From Globisporangium splendens (taxonomy: Eukaryota; Oomycota; Peronosporomycetes; Pythiales; Pythiaceae): 64,000 bases of DNA. This document shows, in pieces, positions 41,715-54,288 of this stretch. The stretch's first letter is position 1, and each line of letters begins with the position of its first letter. The stretch covers positions 62,001 through 126,000 of the forward strand of contig VFIW01000016.1 of the NCBI GenBank assembly GCA_006386115.1, written 5' to 3'. The notes beneath the pieces are model-generated. The model did no database searches and had not been told where the DNA came from. It saw only the letters and a list, made by a program, of their open reading frames with translations. The position numbers and the translations under genes were made by a program.

Positions 41715-44700
41715 ATGTCTCCACGCGCCGCAAGACGAAGAGCCACTAAGCAAATAGCAGCAGTGCATAAAGGACTACTGCTGCTGCTTGTAGCGTGCGG
41801 CTGGTTCGCTGGCGCCGGCACCAACGCCTCGGAGGTCTCGTACGAGGACATGTTTCCGGCCGCGACCAAGACGTTGCTTGAGATCGTGCACCCGCCGAAC
41901 GACCTCGTGCTCGTGGGCTCGGATCTGCGCATCGAGATCCTCATCCGCAACGAACTGACCGCCGAGCTCGTGGATTCGAAGGTGTGCATCAGCATGGACC
42001 CCGTGTTCATCCCCGAAGACGTGCAGCTGGACGAAGGCAGTCAGCTCCATGAGTCGTGCTTCGACCACACTACGGAGAACTACACGACGTTCAATATCGA
42101 TGGCCTCGTGCCGGGTCTCGCGTACGGAGTGACCGTGGGGCTGATCAGCCACGCCAAGATCCTGGGCATCTCCATGCGCACGTTCGAGGTTGGGTCGATC
42201 ATCCTCCCGACGCTCGGATCACGCGTGAGCATCGCGTCGGCGCTGGAGACCGGCGTCGAGTACCAGAAGCTGGGGAATCGGCAGGAAGCGGCGAGCATCT
42301 ACAGTCTCGTGTTGGATGTGTTCCCGGACCACCCGCGCGCGCTGCACTTGTTCGGGTTCATGCTCTGCCAGGAAGACAATCCGCACAGAGGGTACGCGTA
42401 CATCTACCGCGCGGTCCAAGCGAACACGAGTGAATGGAGCTTTGCCAACTCTCTCGGCTTGTGCTTGACTAACATGAGGAACTTTACGGAGGCAATCCAG
42501 TACTATCGGAAAGCGCTCGAGCTGCATCCGTCGTCCTACGATGCGGCGCTGAACATGGGGGACGCGCTCCAAGCCATGGGAAAATGGGACGATGCGTTGC
42601 ACGAATACCGCAAAGTTGCGGCAAGCGCGAGTGGCGCATACCAAGATCCAACGAATCGGTTCCCGGATCTGGACAAGTACGTGGCAGACGCTCTGGGGCG
42701 AGTCTGTGAGACCACGCGCGTCATGGAAGGAGGGTTCGCGTGCGAGAAATGCCTCGTCGAGGCGATCACGCGGTTCCCCGACGACGCACAGCTGCGCAAC
42801 GACCACGGTAACCTGTTGCTGTCAGCGGGTCGATTTGAATCTGCACTCCAGGAATACCAGAGCGCATCGGATCTCGGCTCCTTGTTTGGAATGGTGAGGG
42901 TTCTGTTGCTCGTCCAGAGCGTCGTTTTCATATTCTAATCTGATTTTCCCTGACTGTTATCCCGTGATGTCTCTTGCTTGTAGATTAGCGTCGCTGACAC
43001 GCTGGAGATACTTGGGGAAACATACGACAGCCTCGAGCAATACGAACTGGTACGTAGGAATACTATGTATGCTGTGCGAGTGGTTTGTTGAAAAGTGACT
43101 GCGTGGGCTGCATAGATATTGCGCACCCTCAATTCCGAGAAAAGCTACCCAGACACTCGCATTCGCATCATGAAAGCGACAGTGTTGCCGCGAATCCTCC
43201 CTGGATCGCAGCAGGAAATCGACATGTATCAGCAGCGCTTCGAGTTTGAAATTGACGCACTTCGAGACGACAGTACGCGAGCAAACCGCACCTTTCTTTC
43301 TTTGGCTTGGTTGTTTGAAATGGTTTGGCTGGTCTAATCATACTGCTCTGTGATTTTTCTGCCGCTTCTGCTCTTAGTTGAGACGCTGCAGCCAACGGAT
43401 ATGGACCCAAGTCGCATCTCCTTATCTACAGCTGTCACGATGAGTTCACACAATCGCAACAACCGCATTCTCAAGACCAAGATCGGGACGTTGTACTTCG
43501 ACTTGCTTCACACGCACAGGGTGCTGCGTGAGAAGTACATGCTCGGCTACGCGTTGATTCCATCACCCGATCGGTTCATTCGGCCCGATATCAGTGAACC
43601 ACCACTGGTACTGCCACTCACTACATTACTTACCAAGAGCATGCAAGGTCGCTGCTAATGCTAACGCCATCCGCTTTTCTGCAATCTTTAGGGCGTTCCA
43701 ACACAGCGACGTCTTCGTGTGGGCTTTGTGTCACGATTTCTATTTAGCCCGACGGTCGGTTTGTACATGAGCAACTTGATTCCAGCACTCGACCCCCTCA
43801 AGTACCAGACGTTTGCATTTGCCATCGGGCTCAGCAGGTCCATGAAGAAACGCGAGCACGTGGATCAAATCGCCGAAGAGGTGTGTTGACCAGTCGCGTT
43901 GGCCACAGACTCGAAGGCTGAATGGACCAACAACAAGGCCAAGAACTAACTTAATGGATGCGCTTTTTAGGTTTGGGCACTTCCAAAAGACCTGTCCACT
44001 GCGCGTAAGGAGATCCGCGCCGCAAACCTTGATGTGCTCATTTACCCGGAGGTGCGTCAGCTGCACATATTGTATGGATCCATGCACTCCATTGTTGACT
44101 GACCCTGGGCATGAATTGTTGTCCTATTGTTCACAGCTTGGAATGGACAAGACCACATACTTCCTTTCGTTGCTTCGCTTGGCACCGATTCAAGCCGTGT
44201 GGTGGGGAAACGCCGACACGTCTGGCGTGCAAGCGATAGACTACCGACTTGTCAGCGAATACGAGCACGAGAATGCTCGAGAACACTACACCGAGAAAGA
44301 GCTTTATCAGTTCAAGTACGTATATCTGCTTTTTTTCACCGACTGGTGAAGAATGACGACTGCGTCATGCACGCTAACGATTTGGTTTCTTCTCATATTT
44401 ATGACAACTCGGTGCATATCAGGGGCATGGGCTTTTTCCACAGCTTTCCTGAGCCGCGCGACTACAATGCGAGCCGCACGCATGTCCGCGATGCGATTAT
44501 CAAGCGCTTCAACCTTCCGGCCGATTTCCACATGTATTTCTCCCTCGAGGTGGGTGTGAAAGCTGCTTGACTTATGTATTTGCTCATTAAGTTGACACTA
44601 AAACTTGTTTCACAACTTGTTTTCCTGTGTGCTGCTAGTCCATTCTCAATATGCACCCGGACTATGACGAAGCCGTGGTCGAGATCCTGCGCCGGGATGA

Positions 44701-45349
44701 AAAAGCTCGCATGTTTTTCCTCGGCAGTTCGACTCGCAATCGATGGCGAGACCAGCTAGTCGCTCGGATCGTCGCGCGTGCTGGTGATAGCGTACGCGCG
44801 TTTGAGAGGATCTATTTCATGAACGACGTCGACTCAAAGCAGGAATTACTACTAGCGGGGGCAGCGGACACGGTGATGGCGAGTGTCCACTTGACTCGAC
44901 CACGTGCGACGATTCAGGCGTTTACTGCTGGCGTGCCTGTCGTAACTTTGCCAGGCGAGTTCTGGGGAACTCGGATTGCGTACGGATTCTACCAGCTCAT
45001 GGACATGAACGACCTGGTCGCTTCCAATATGGACGAATATGTCACGCTTGCGTTACGCATGGCACAGGACGCCGATTTCCGCAATGAAATGATGGACAAG
45101 ATTAAAGAGCGACGCAGTCGACTGCACGAAGACCCTCGAGCTGTCGAAGAATGGGAGAAGTTTCTGGATTTCGCACGTGCGAAGCTGTACCCAAGCGGAG
45201 AAGACAACGAAAACAAGATCAGTGACTCGAAAGGTGATAAAGAAAGCGGTACTCAGGACCACGCTCAAGAAGAAGAGCCGACTTGTAGCAAAAGTGACGG
45301 AGAAGAAAACGCACAAACTTGCTTACGAGAGGAAGAACGCGCAAAGTAG
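41715..45349 (+). CDS. Signal-peptide-bearing TPR glycosyltransferase, GT41 (OGT/SPINDLY-like)
   Basis: Nine exons (41715-42893, 42984-43049, 43116-43272, 43378-43607, 43692-43880, 43971-44051, 44137-44315, 44423-44549, 44639-45349), 972 residues. A basic N-terminus and hydrophobic stretch (GLLLLLVACGWFAGAG, residues ~19-34) form a signal peptide or anchor. TPR repeats follow at ~170-380 (NSLGLCLTNMRNFTEAIQYY, DAALNMGDALQAMGKWDDAL). The GT41 catalytic region starts at LRVGFVSRF and continues with LAPIQAVWWGNADTSG and TRPRATIQAFTAGVPVVTLPGE, equivalent to the UDP-sugar site of OGT. The lysine that contacts UDP in OGT is not obvious (HMYFSLESILNMHP). The C-tail is acidic. It probably glycosylates proteins in the secretory pathway; donor and acceptor are unknown. 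ATGs upstream at 41601 and 41691 are alternatives. Confidence 0.85.
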
Positions 45350-45384
45350 TCCCATCTCCGTCACTGTCATGTGGTATGTTTTGT

Positions 45385-47962
45385 TTATTCAGTGAACGGT
45401 GCTTCCCATTGAGACACCCCGGTGAGCTGGTTGTAGTAATAAACGTTTCCATATTCGTCCCAGTCTTGGATCCACGCCGCGAGCACTTGCTTCTCGTATG
45501 ATTTTTGCCACCGCTGCTGCTGTCGTACCTCAATGCGGAGTCGCTTGGCTTCGTCTTCTTCGGCTTTCTTTTGAGCCTCAGCCATGAGTTTCCAGCGCAA
45601 CTGGCAGTCATGCTCTTCGCGTTCCAGTTGCTTGCGAGCGTTGCGCTCTCGCTGCGCGTCCAATTGTCTTCTTTCGGCATCCAAGTACCGCAGTTGGCGC
45701 GCGAGGAGGTCCTCCGTGCGCATTCGCTCAGATTCTTTCTCGGCGAGCTTGCGTTCAATATCGATTTGCCGCATTCGCTCAATCTTCCGTTGCTGCTCCT
45801 CGATCGGGTTTACTTGTTGCTTTGCCTGCAGCTTGCGTCTCTCAAGCTCGAGTTGCTTGATGCGCATCAGCTTCTCGACATAGTATAGATCTTCTTTGGC
45901 CATGCGCTCGGACTCTTTGGCCTCGCGCTTGCGCTGCTGCAGCCAAAGCAATCGCTCTCGCTCGCTGCCTTGCTTCGGCTGTTTGTGCTTGCGCTGTGCA
46001 GCCAGTGTTTCATGGTGCAGCAACTTCGCCATCGTGAAGCAAGAATTGTTGCTCATCCAGACCCCCAATGGTATTTCGTTCGCTTTCTCGCTGCTGTAGC
46101 AGCTTGGTTTCTGCTTGCATGCGGAGGAACTCGCGTCGCTTGCGCTCTTTATGCGAGTTTTCCTCCTCGTTGGGTGTGTCGACGTCATTTTGCTGCATCA
46201 ACAGGCACTCACGCTGCCGCTTCTTGCGCTCCTCATCTCGTTGGAACTGCATCTCAAGGATATGGCGCTGCTTCTGCTCCTCTCGGTACAGTTGCTCTTG
46301 CTGCTGCTTCTCGATCGTGGGCAGCGACTCGATCCAGTCTTTGAAGCTCTGATCGGGGTTCGCGTGCGGTCTCCCAGAGTGCATCACAAGCAAACTCTCG
46401 TTCAGCTGCTGCCGCACTTGCTCGAGATTGGCGATTTGTCTACGGAGCTCTTGACGGCGGCGGCTCCGCTCAAGCTCTACGCCATGCTTCAATCGGTGGT
46501 TGTTGCGCTCTTGCAGTTCGCGTTGGCTTTCTTCTGTGACTGCCTTGAGTCGATCAGCAAGTGATAGAGAAGGCTTAGCAGCAGCAGTATATGATGTGAT
46601 GGCCTTCTTCTTGTGCGATTTGCCTCGTGGAGGGCCGATTGCCGACCGAGATTCCTTCGCGACCACTTCGATTCGATCAGGTGGCGATACATTGTTCTCT
46701 AGAAGAAACGCATGGAGCTCTTCATCATCTTGAAGTGCACCCAATCCTGCATCAGCGATCTCGCGCAATGAGTGCGGCTGTAAGGCGACGATCTGGTGAG
46801 GAAGAAGCCCCGTTGGAGTGTCACCCGCAACCACGCTGTTTAAACCGATTTCATCACGAGCAGTGACGACATGTGCTTCGTCCTTCCTGTCTCCCGGTTT
46901 CTGCTCATTGGTATCGTGCTGTTCCTGACTGTCAACAAAGAGAATTCGAATGCATTGCCCATTGCGCAGCAATGCTTTCCTCTCTGGAGATGCCCGTCGC
47001 AAGTTACAGAGCAGTGCGACGAGTGCTCGCGTCGCCATGTGCTGGAGCGCCATTTTGCTCTGTGTCACTCGAAACGCAGGATTGCGTCGTCGTTTAGCGC
47101 AAAATTGTGAAGATGCTGTCAGACTCGGAATCTTTGTCGGGAACGAGAAAATAGAAGGCAATGGTTTCTTCTTCTTTGCTTGTGAGAAGAACGAGTGGGA
47201 ATGGCGATAGTTTGTGTCGAGCTCGGTGATCTCATCCGTTGGAAGCGCATCGCCACGCAGCAAATGAATGAGTGACCGTGTGCCCACGGGAACGACAAAG
47301 ATGCTACTATTCTTTTCTTCAGCCAAGCGAGTGCACAGCGAATGGTAGCACCAGTCGAATGGGTCGATGGCTAGCAGCAGGTCTCGAGGATCTGCCGAGT
47401 GACTCGATTCTAGTTTTTCGTGAGCCCGCTGCGGATGCGCTTTTGGCGTCAGGCATTCGCAGCAAACGTCCATCAGAAAGCTGTGCAGATCGTGTCGCAC
47501 GACAGTCACTGCGATACGTGAGCTGCGAGCCGCAGTGTACACAATGTACACCAGTGCATATGAAACGGGTCGCGGGATACAATTCTCTTCGCAACATTTT
47601 GCGATCGCATCTTTGCGTTTTTGAATGGCCCGTGCGATGCAACCAAGGACTCGCGCTTCACAGATCGTCTCCAGCTCGCTTCGCTTAGCGGCATCTTCTT
47701 GCTGTTCGAGCAGCAGCAGAAACTCCAGCAGAATCGCCAATGGCTTGCAAATCCGCCTTTGTGACCCATTGGCATTGGCCGGGTCGTCGTCTTGGTCGAG
47801 ACCATGGATCGCGCACAGGAGCCGAGTATCATCCACTGATGCTGTGTTTTCGTGTGCCTCGCGGCTTGCAGATCGTAAAGCGTGTGCTGGTGGACTTGCT
47901 GTACGCTGAGACGCACGAGCATTCTGGTGTTTCACGGGCGACAGCAAGCGCATTGGCTGCAT
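45385..47962 (-). CDS. WW-domain coiled-coil protein, apparent frameshift
   Basis: A first frame runs from the ATG at 47962 to 46010 and a second from about 46188 to 45385. They overlap, and no plausible intron of normal size links them. Shifting by one base, for example at the five-base C/G run at 46062-46066, gives one protein of about 850 residues. The N-terminal ~330 residues are helical and unassigned. From ~500 on there is a long charged coiled coil (ERSRRRQELRRQIANLEQVRQ, ERKLAEKESERMRTE). The C-terminus is a WW domain (DEYGNVYYYNQLTGVSQWE), which binds proline-rich peptides. The domain mix recalls centrosome or cilium proteins, but I cannot name it. A sequencing error, a pseudogene or two separate genes are the alternatives. 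Confidence 0.65.
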
Positions 47963-48153
47963 ATTTGCTTCAGGAGACAATGTTGAAGGTCTTTTTTAGG
48001 AGTGATGGTATACACTTAAGCGAGAGATGGCTACAGTCTCATTTGTTCTTTTTATATCCTCAACATTTCCACCGTATACCAGTCCATCTGGAAGCTTCTA
48101 TTACGGTACATGGCTACACTTTTTGCAAGAAATATAGCTTTATTTATGGGTAT

Positions 48154-50085
48154 TTACGATTCCTCTTCGTCATTTTCCGAGATGACGTTCATCTCCACGA
48201 CATCCTGCGCTGCGCGCGCGACTTTGCCTGGGAACTCGGCCCCTGCGTCCTTCGCCTGCGTCGTCTTTGGCAAATGTGACTGCGACGTCTCTAAAATGGG
48301 ACCCGCGATCTGTAAGAACGTGCCGAGCAGCTCTTCGTCGTCGCTCGTGAAGAACCCGGGGTCCGACATCTTGTTGATCAGCTGCACGACGCCGATGACT
48401 TCGCCCACATGATCGCGCAGTGGCATCGCGAGCACACTCCGCGTCACGTAGCCGTGCTTCTGGTCGAACTCCTGGTTGAAGCGCGGGTCGTCGTACGCAT
48501 TCTCCAGGTTAATGCTCTGGTTCGCCTCGGCAGCCGCACCAGAGATACCTTGATTTAGCGGTACCCGAATGTTGACCTCGCCCTGCAGTGTCCACAGCTC
48601 ATTCTTGGCGCGATCGACAATGTATAGCGTGCACCAGTCAGAGTTGATGAGCTTCTGGATGCGAGTGGACATCGTGAACATGAGCGAGATGAAACCCAGG
48701 TCGCGATGCATGTCCTGGACGATACTCAGCACATCCTTCACGTGCTCTCGTGCCAGGCACGTCTCGGTGTGGATTTTCGCGTTCTCAAGCGCGATCCCTG
48801 CTTGCGCAGCGAGCATACCCATGATCTCTTCGTCCACTTCGTTGAACGTTTGCTCTTTCTCGGTTGCGCCCGCCTTGTTGAGCACCTGCACGACGCCCAC
48901 GATCTGGTTCCCGCCATTGCGCACGGGGACGCACAGCATGGATTTCGTCTTGTACCCGGTCTGCAAATCGTAACTTGGATCGAAAGTCGGATCCGAGTAC
49001 GCGTCCACGAGGTTTACGGCTTTCCCGTCGCCGCAACGTTTCCAGCGATACCCTGGTAAATAGGACAAAATAACATGTCAGACGGTCAGTAAGTCCACAA
49101 AGCTGTGCGTAATCAGCCTTAATCACAACACAAAGGTACCTTTCCGTATGGAACGCGGATGTCAGCAGCTCCTTCGGACACCTTGAGCACCAGCATATTG
49201 GTCGCTTTGTCCTACACAAGAAATAGTAGACGACTTAATCCAGCGCACCCATGTCAATGCAAGTATACTGCGATATGCCACAAGTTTACGCACATAAGTG
49301 AACAGCGTGGCTCGCTCCGCGTTGAGTACGACGCATGCTTGTTTGACAATGATCATCGTCGCTGCATTTGTGTGCGCGTTGCCATTCAATTTGTTTTTCA
49401 GCCATGTGTTTGGGATAAACAGCGACTACGAATGCGTTACCTCCCAGCGGGCCGAGTTGCATCGCGATGAGTCGACACGCTTCGATGACCTTTTCAAAAG
49501 TCGCGAGCCGCTTGATCAGCGCAGGATCTGGCGAGACAGCAGTCAGTGTGGCCGAGGTCGAGGCAGGCGCTGGCGTTCTGCACTAGCACAATCGCATGAC
49601 TCAATATACGCTAATCTCTTGCGTATTGTGAGCACAGCCACACAGAGAAACACCGACTTACGCAATCTTCCGAGGTTTGATCACGATTCGGCCATTCTCA
49701 TCCGCTGAAGCACTACGTAAGGCAAACAAACGCAGCTGAGTTTTCTGTACGCCGTGGTTGTAGCGTATACGCCCGTTTACCTTGCAGCTGCGTAGCACTG
49801 CTTGATATACGACAGCGCGTGGTCGCCTTGGTATTTCTCACCTGGTTGTCTCTATCGCGTAAGCACATCATCAAGCAGAGAGCCTGCGCTAACAACCTGC
49901 TCTCCCATACACATATCCATTCTCTTTCTTACCTCCGCCAGCTTCTCGTCGAGGATCGAGCGGATAATCGCGAGCGGGTCCTCTGGCCGCGACAGCAGCA
50001 CTTCGGCCGGCATCCACTCGATGAGCGAGCGGAAGCCGAGTTCGTTCAGGTACGCTTCGCCGGCATCGGCGGTCTGCGGATCCAT
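48154..50085 (-). CDS. DPY30/RII-like plus tandem GAF protein, apparent frameshift in GAF-1
   Basis: Seven exons (50085-49933, 49836-49781, 49712-49662, 49577-49441, 49361-49294, 49211-49140, 49052-48154). Residues ~10-50 (YLNELGFRSLIEWMPAEVLL, SRPEDPLAIIRSILDEKL) resemble the DPY30/RII-alpha docking helices found on flagellar adenylate kinases. Two GAF domains follow. Each has the NKxxD-like core: FTYDKATNMLVLKVSEGAAD with VPYGKGIAGNVAATGK, and DWCTLYIVDRAKNELW with VPLNQGISGAAAEANQ. GAF domains bind cyclic nucleotides or other small ligands. Exon 7 is one base short: GIAGNVAATGK and the following AVNLVDAYSD are in different frames, with the missing base near 49021-49027. No catalytic domain follows, so it is probably a regulatory or axonemal sensor. 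Confidence 0.75.
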
Positions 50086-50583
50086 CCTTGCAGCTCCTAT
50101 GCCCTCTGTCTGTCCCACTGGATTAGACCCAGCAGCGCGGAGACGCACAACAATAGGGGGTATGTGTGCATGCTGCGAGGCTTCCAGCGGCCTCGAGCTG
50201 CAACTGCCTTGTCCTTGAAACGACGCGGAAAGGGAAGAAACGTGGGCGACCTGGTAGTCTTAATCGGGCTACCTGGTAAACGTTCTGTGGAAGGAAATGT
50301 TGAAGTGAAACAGCGCATTCTGCGGATCGACACAGAAGCAAGCAGCAAGAAGCAAGAAGCGCTCCGTCTACGCGAGGAGAGCGCGCGTGTGTACACACCG
50401 CTGCTGCTGTGTCAGCAAGTGCGTATCGCTCTTTATTTGCCTCTGTGTGTGAGTGTGTGCTTCTCTGCGTCAGTGGGTACAAGCTGCGGCTGCTGGTGCG
50501 AAAGGAACGAGCGTGCTGAAGCACATAAATCATACAGTGGGAAAATAGACGAGACGTCGACACGCCCTGGTTTCAGCGGCGCG

Positions 50584-53500
50584 ATGCGCAAGTCTCGCAG
50601 CTTTGAGGTGCTACTGGAGGAAGAGCACCCACCAGGCGCCGTCGTGCTCTCGTTTAATAAACGCGACAGGTCCGGGAGCGATCAGAGCCACCAAAACCAA
50701 GCGTCTGTGGTTCGTTATGGAGGGGGCGAAGGCGAGGTCCGATCGCGTTCATTTCCAGCGAGCGATGGCTCGTCTAGTGACGACGGGATGGGAGGCGCCG
50801 CGGTGATACGAAGGAGATCGTCGGTCGCGGTCACGGATGCGCTCTCGCTCGAGGTTCCCAGATACAACCGTGGTGCTGATCGTGGGGATTTGTATTTCGA
50901 CGATGGGTTGGACGTTCCTGCGCGCCATCGTCGCGTGAAGAGCTACAATCCGCAGTGGGCGAGTCTGGATTCAGCTTCACGAGACCGTGCGTACACGAAA
51001 TCTCTGGGCAACTTGGTGAAGCATCTTGCACCGTCTAGCGAGAATGATGGGGTATCCCCTGTGCCGGTGGCGATGCATTCACCCCGGTTTGGGTCTCCCA
51101 TGGACAAATTGATGGGCTCGCTGCCAAAGATTTGGTCGCCACGGAGTGAAAACGGCGTGACGACGGCACCTGTCGTGGATTATCGCATCAAGTGCGAGTT
51201 CGCGTTGATCCTGCACAATCGTCCGACGACGCCACGCATTTTAGCGCGTAATGGACTAGATGCCGTGGGGAAGCAGCAAATGGAAGTGATCGAGCGATGC
51301 ATCACAGCTGGACTCGAGGTCGCTGTTCTCTCCAGTTCGTTGTATAGCCGAAAGTACATGGTGCTTCTGTTGCAACCAACGCCGTCGAGACTGCAGATTG
51401 AGAAAAGTCGTCTCGTGCTTGAACGTTGGCTGCAGATCGGTGCCGTGGGCGAAGTGCCTTCAGAGATCGAACAGTTGATCGCATCCAGTCATATCGGTGC
51501 TGCGCAATCGCTTGGTGCGAAACAACCGGAGCGATTCCCTGACGACGACGAAACCGCAATGCTCGCAATGGACGAGGATCATAAGTTTACGCCTGCGGAA
51601 CGAATCCAAACTATTGCGCGTATCATCACGTCGACAGCCAACGTTGAGCATTTGAACCCGCCCGGTGCAGATATCTCGATAGAAGATGAAAGCGACAACG
51701 ACCCAGTGATTGCATCGTGTTTCCCCCTCCACAATCGACGTATCAACAGCATATTGCTTGCCAAGTGTGACCAGTGGTGGTGGAAATCGAATGAAATTAC
51801 CAACGAATTGCGCTATTACTACGGCGAACGCGTCGCGTTTTACTTCAGCTTTGTGTTCCTGTACACAAAGTGCCTGCTGATTCCAGCGTTGTGCGGCAGT
51901 ATCATCTACTTTTCGTGTCGCTGGCTTGGCGCAGTCGAATACATGCGTGCGCTGTGCATTTTCGGCTTTTGCACGGTGACGCTGTGGGGTACGTGGTTCC
52001 TCAAGGCGTGGCGCCGGAAGAACAACTTGTTGAACGATGCGTGGAATTTGCGTCTGTTCAAAGAAGCCGAGTACCCAAATTCGAACTTCAAGCCGGCTGG
52101 ATACCGGGACGTTGTCGACTCGCACGGGGTCTTGCTTTTCCGAGAGCCGTACTACCACTCGGTGTATCGCATCCCAGCGTATCTGCAGACGTTTATCGTC
52201 TTTACGATCTTTATCGTGACGTACGTGTTCGGCATCACGTTTTTCGTGCAGTGGTATACTGCGGCGATGATGGCTCCGCTGTGCACAAAGTGTCCGGACT
52301 GTGCCGCGTTCCTATCGTGCTTCGATACGGAGCGACCGACGCTGTTTTCGTTGCGGTGGGGCTACATCCTCGCTCAAGGCGTGTTGTTGGGGATCTCGCT
52401 CGATATCTTTGTGTACTTGCTGAGCGTGAAGCTCATCCACTTTTTCGTGGTCCGAGAGAACCATGCGACCGAAGCGCATTTTCAGCGCACGATGATCAAT
52501 CGGCTGTTCGTGATCAACTGGATTTCGTTCTTTCTCTGGTTCATCCTGATCGCGTTCGTAATTGTCCCGTTTGGCGAAGAAGTTGAGACGTGGCTTTCCG
52601 AGAATTTCAAGTACAAGAAGCTGACCGTCGACTGGGAAAACGGAGTGATCGATATGTCGACGGCGCTGGTGACCCCACTGTTGATCGCGCAAGCGCTCAA
52701 TCTACTCATTGATACAGCGTTGCCGTATCTATTCCGGCGAGAAACGCTGAAAGCGTCCAAGCTAGCACGAAAGATTATGCGCGCAAATCCGGCCGAGACG
52801 CTTCTAGCGCTTTCTGAATACCAGTCGTCTTTTGAAAACCTCCAAGGCGATGCCACTCAAACTCCAGCCTCTTCCGTAGACTTCAAGGTGAAAATGGAGG
52901 TACGTCTTCTACGAAGAAGGGTTTGATTTCTTGGACTCGTTCTGAATATCTTGTTCAGCGCTAATGTTCTTGTGTGTTGTCGCTTATACCAGCTTCAAAT
53001 GATGACTCCTATTCGAATTCCATACATCGAGAAAGGCTTGGGCATCTCGATCAATACTCTCGAAGGCTTTGAAAATGAAAAATGTAAGCTGGAGCTCTAC
53101 CATTCGTATCATATTAGAAATTAACCTGTGAGTCTATGGCTGCCACCAGTTTTCATGACGGCGGATGATGTGCTCGAGGAAAGCCAGCTTTCGCTTTACA
53201 ACGCTTTCGTGAGTGGCGACTCGTTTCTTTGTATACTATTACTGACCTGTTACATCTCACAAATTCTGTTTGAAATGGAAATACTGCGGCTTCATCCTGT
53301 GGCAGCCCGACTACCTGCGAATGGTTATTCAATACGTAAGTCATCCCACACTTGTCTGCATCCAATATTCATCCATCCTAGTGCTAATACATGTGTTCAC
53401 TCTTTATGACTTTTTGCACAGGGCTACGTTGTCATGTTTTCGGTTGTCTGGCCGTTTTGTGCCTTGGCTGCGCTGGTGAACAATTTAGTGCACATCCGCA

Positions 53501-54063
53501 ATTGCTACAACAAACTCTTTCTCCTGGACGCCGTCCTGTGCCTCGGAAATCCAACAGTATCGGCCAATGGGAGAAGATTTTGTTCATCACGTTGATCCTG
53601 GCCGTGTTTGTCGTCGTGGGGCTCATTTGCGTGAGCTCAGGCGAACTCGAGTACTTTCTGACGCAGTGCATCTCGCTCGAGCGGTTCAACGGCAAGGATT
53701 TCAGGTACAGTGTCGTTTCTGACTCAAGAACGATGCGATTGGGTCTGACCATTTTTGCTCACATCATTTTTAACACTTAGCATGACTCCGGACTTCAATT
53801 GTGTGGATCTGTCGTCGCGCTCCCTCGTCGCATTGGTGCTGGAGCACGCAGCACTGCTGATCGTGTTCCTTGTGTTCGACAACATCTCAGATACTCCGGC
53901 GACAGTCCGAACGTCCTTCCAGCGCAAAAAGGAGCTCATTCGACGCGCGATTTGCGGTCACGGGAAGAACATTGCGTCTGTGCCGTCAACGCCAGTTTCT
54001 GCTCATGATTTCCACAACAATAGCACCGCGACAACTACGGCATCGTTCACCGAAAATGTCTAA
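50584..54063 (+). CDS. Anoctamin/TMEM16-family membrane protein, apparent frameshift
   Basis: Six exons (50584-52899, 52993-53083, 53150-53208, 53306-53335, 53422-53704, 53781-54063), about 1020 residues. A Ser-rich N-terminus precedes the TMEM16 transmembrane core: YYGERVAFYFSFVFLYTKCL, HSVYRIPAYLQTFIVFTIF, LTPLLIAQALNLLIDTALP and GYVVMFSVVWPFCALAALVNN. The family motif RRPVPRKSNSIGQWEKIL follows. Between NNLVHIRN...KLF and GRRPVP the frame changes by one base (53511-53531). Exon lengths confirm that exactly one base is missing. Family members are calcium-activated chloride channels or lipid scramblases; which applies is not clear. A 30-base exon (PDYLRMVIQY) is needed to join the conserved helices. 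A longer open frame upstream of 50584 overlaps the GAF gene and was not used. Confidence 0.83.
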
Positions 54064-54288
54064 ATGGTGTGATGTAAAAGGTGAAGATCTGCGTAAATGC
54101 ATGAGCACGAGAAGTGCATTCTGCTTGTACTGAATAAACAAACGGACGCAAAAAGTGAGCGAGTTATGTTCGCACGCTACTCATCACGCAGAGGCTTATG
54201 CGGCATACTTTCGACACATAATTTGAAGGCCAAAAGAATACGCTACAGATCACCGTCCCATGTATTGATTCTAGCTTTCTTTTGCGAT

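Noticed and set aside
46010..46188. Short intron (31 or 46 bases) to rescue the WW gene frame
   Set aside because: GTTGC...ACAG borders with matching phase exist, but the lengths are below other introns here; a one-base indel at the five-base run is simpler. RNA reads would decide.
49819..50583. Upstream extension of the anoctamin frame
   Set aside because: It overlaps exon 1 of the GAF gene antisense, carries no conserved sequence, and a good start with a plausible N-terminus lies at 50584.
53209..53280. Non-AG splice acceptor (CAC) to keep a KWKYCGFILWQ segment in anoctamin
   Set aside because: A normal GGCAG acceptor at 53305 gives the conserved PDYLRMVIQY directly and keeps phase.
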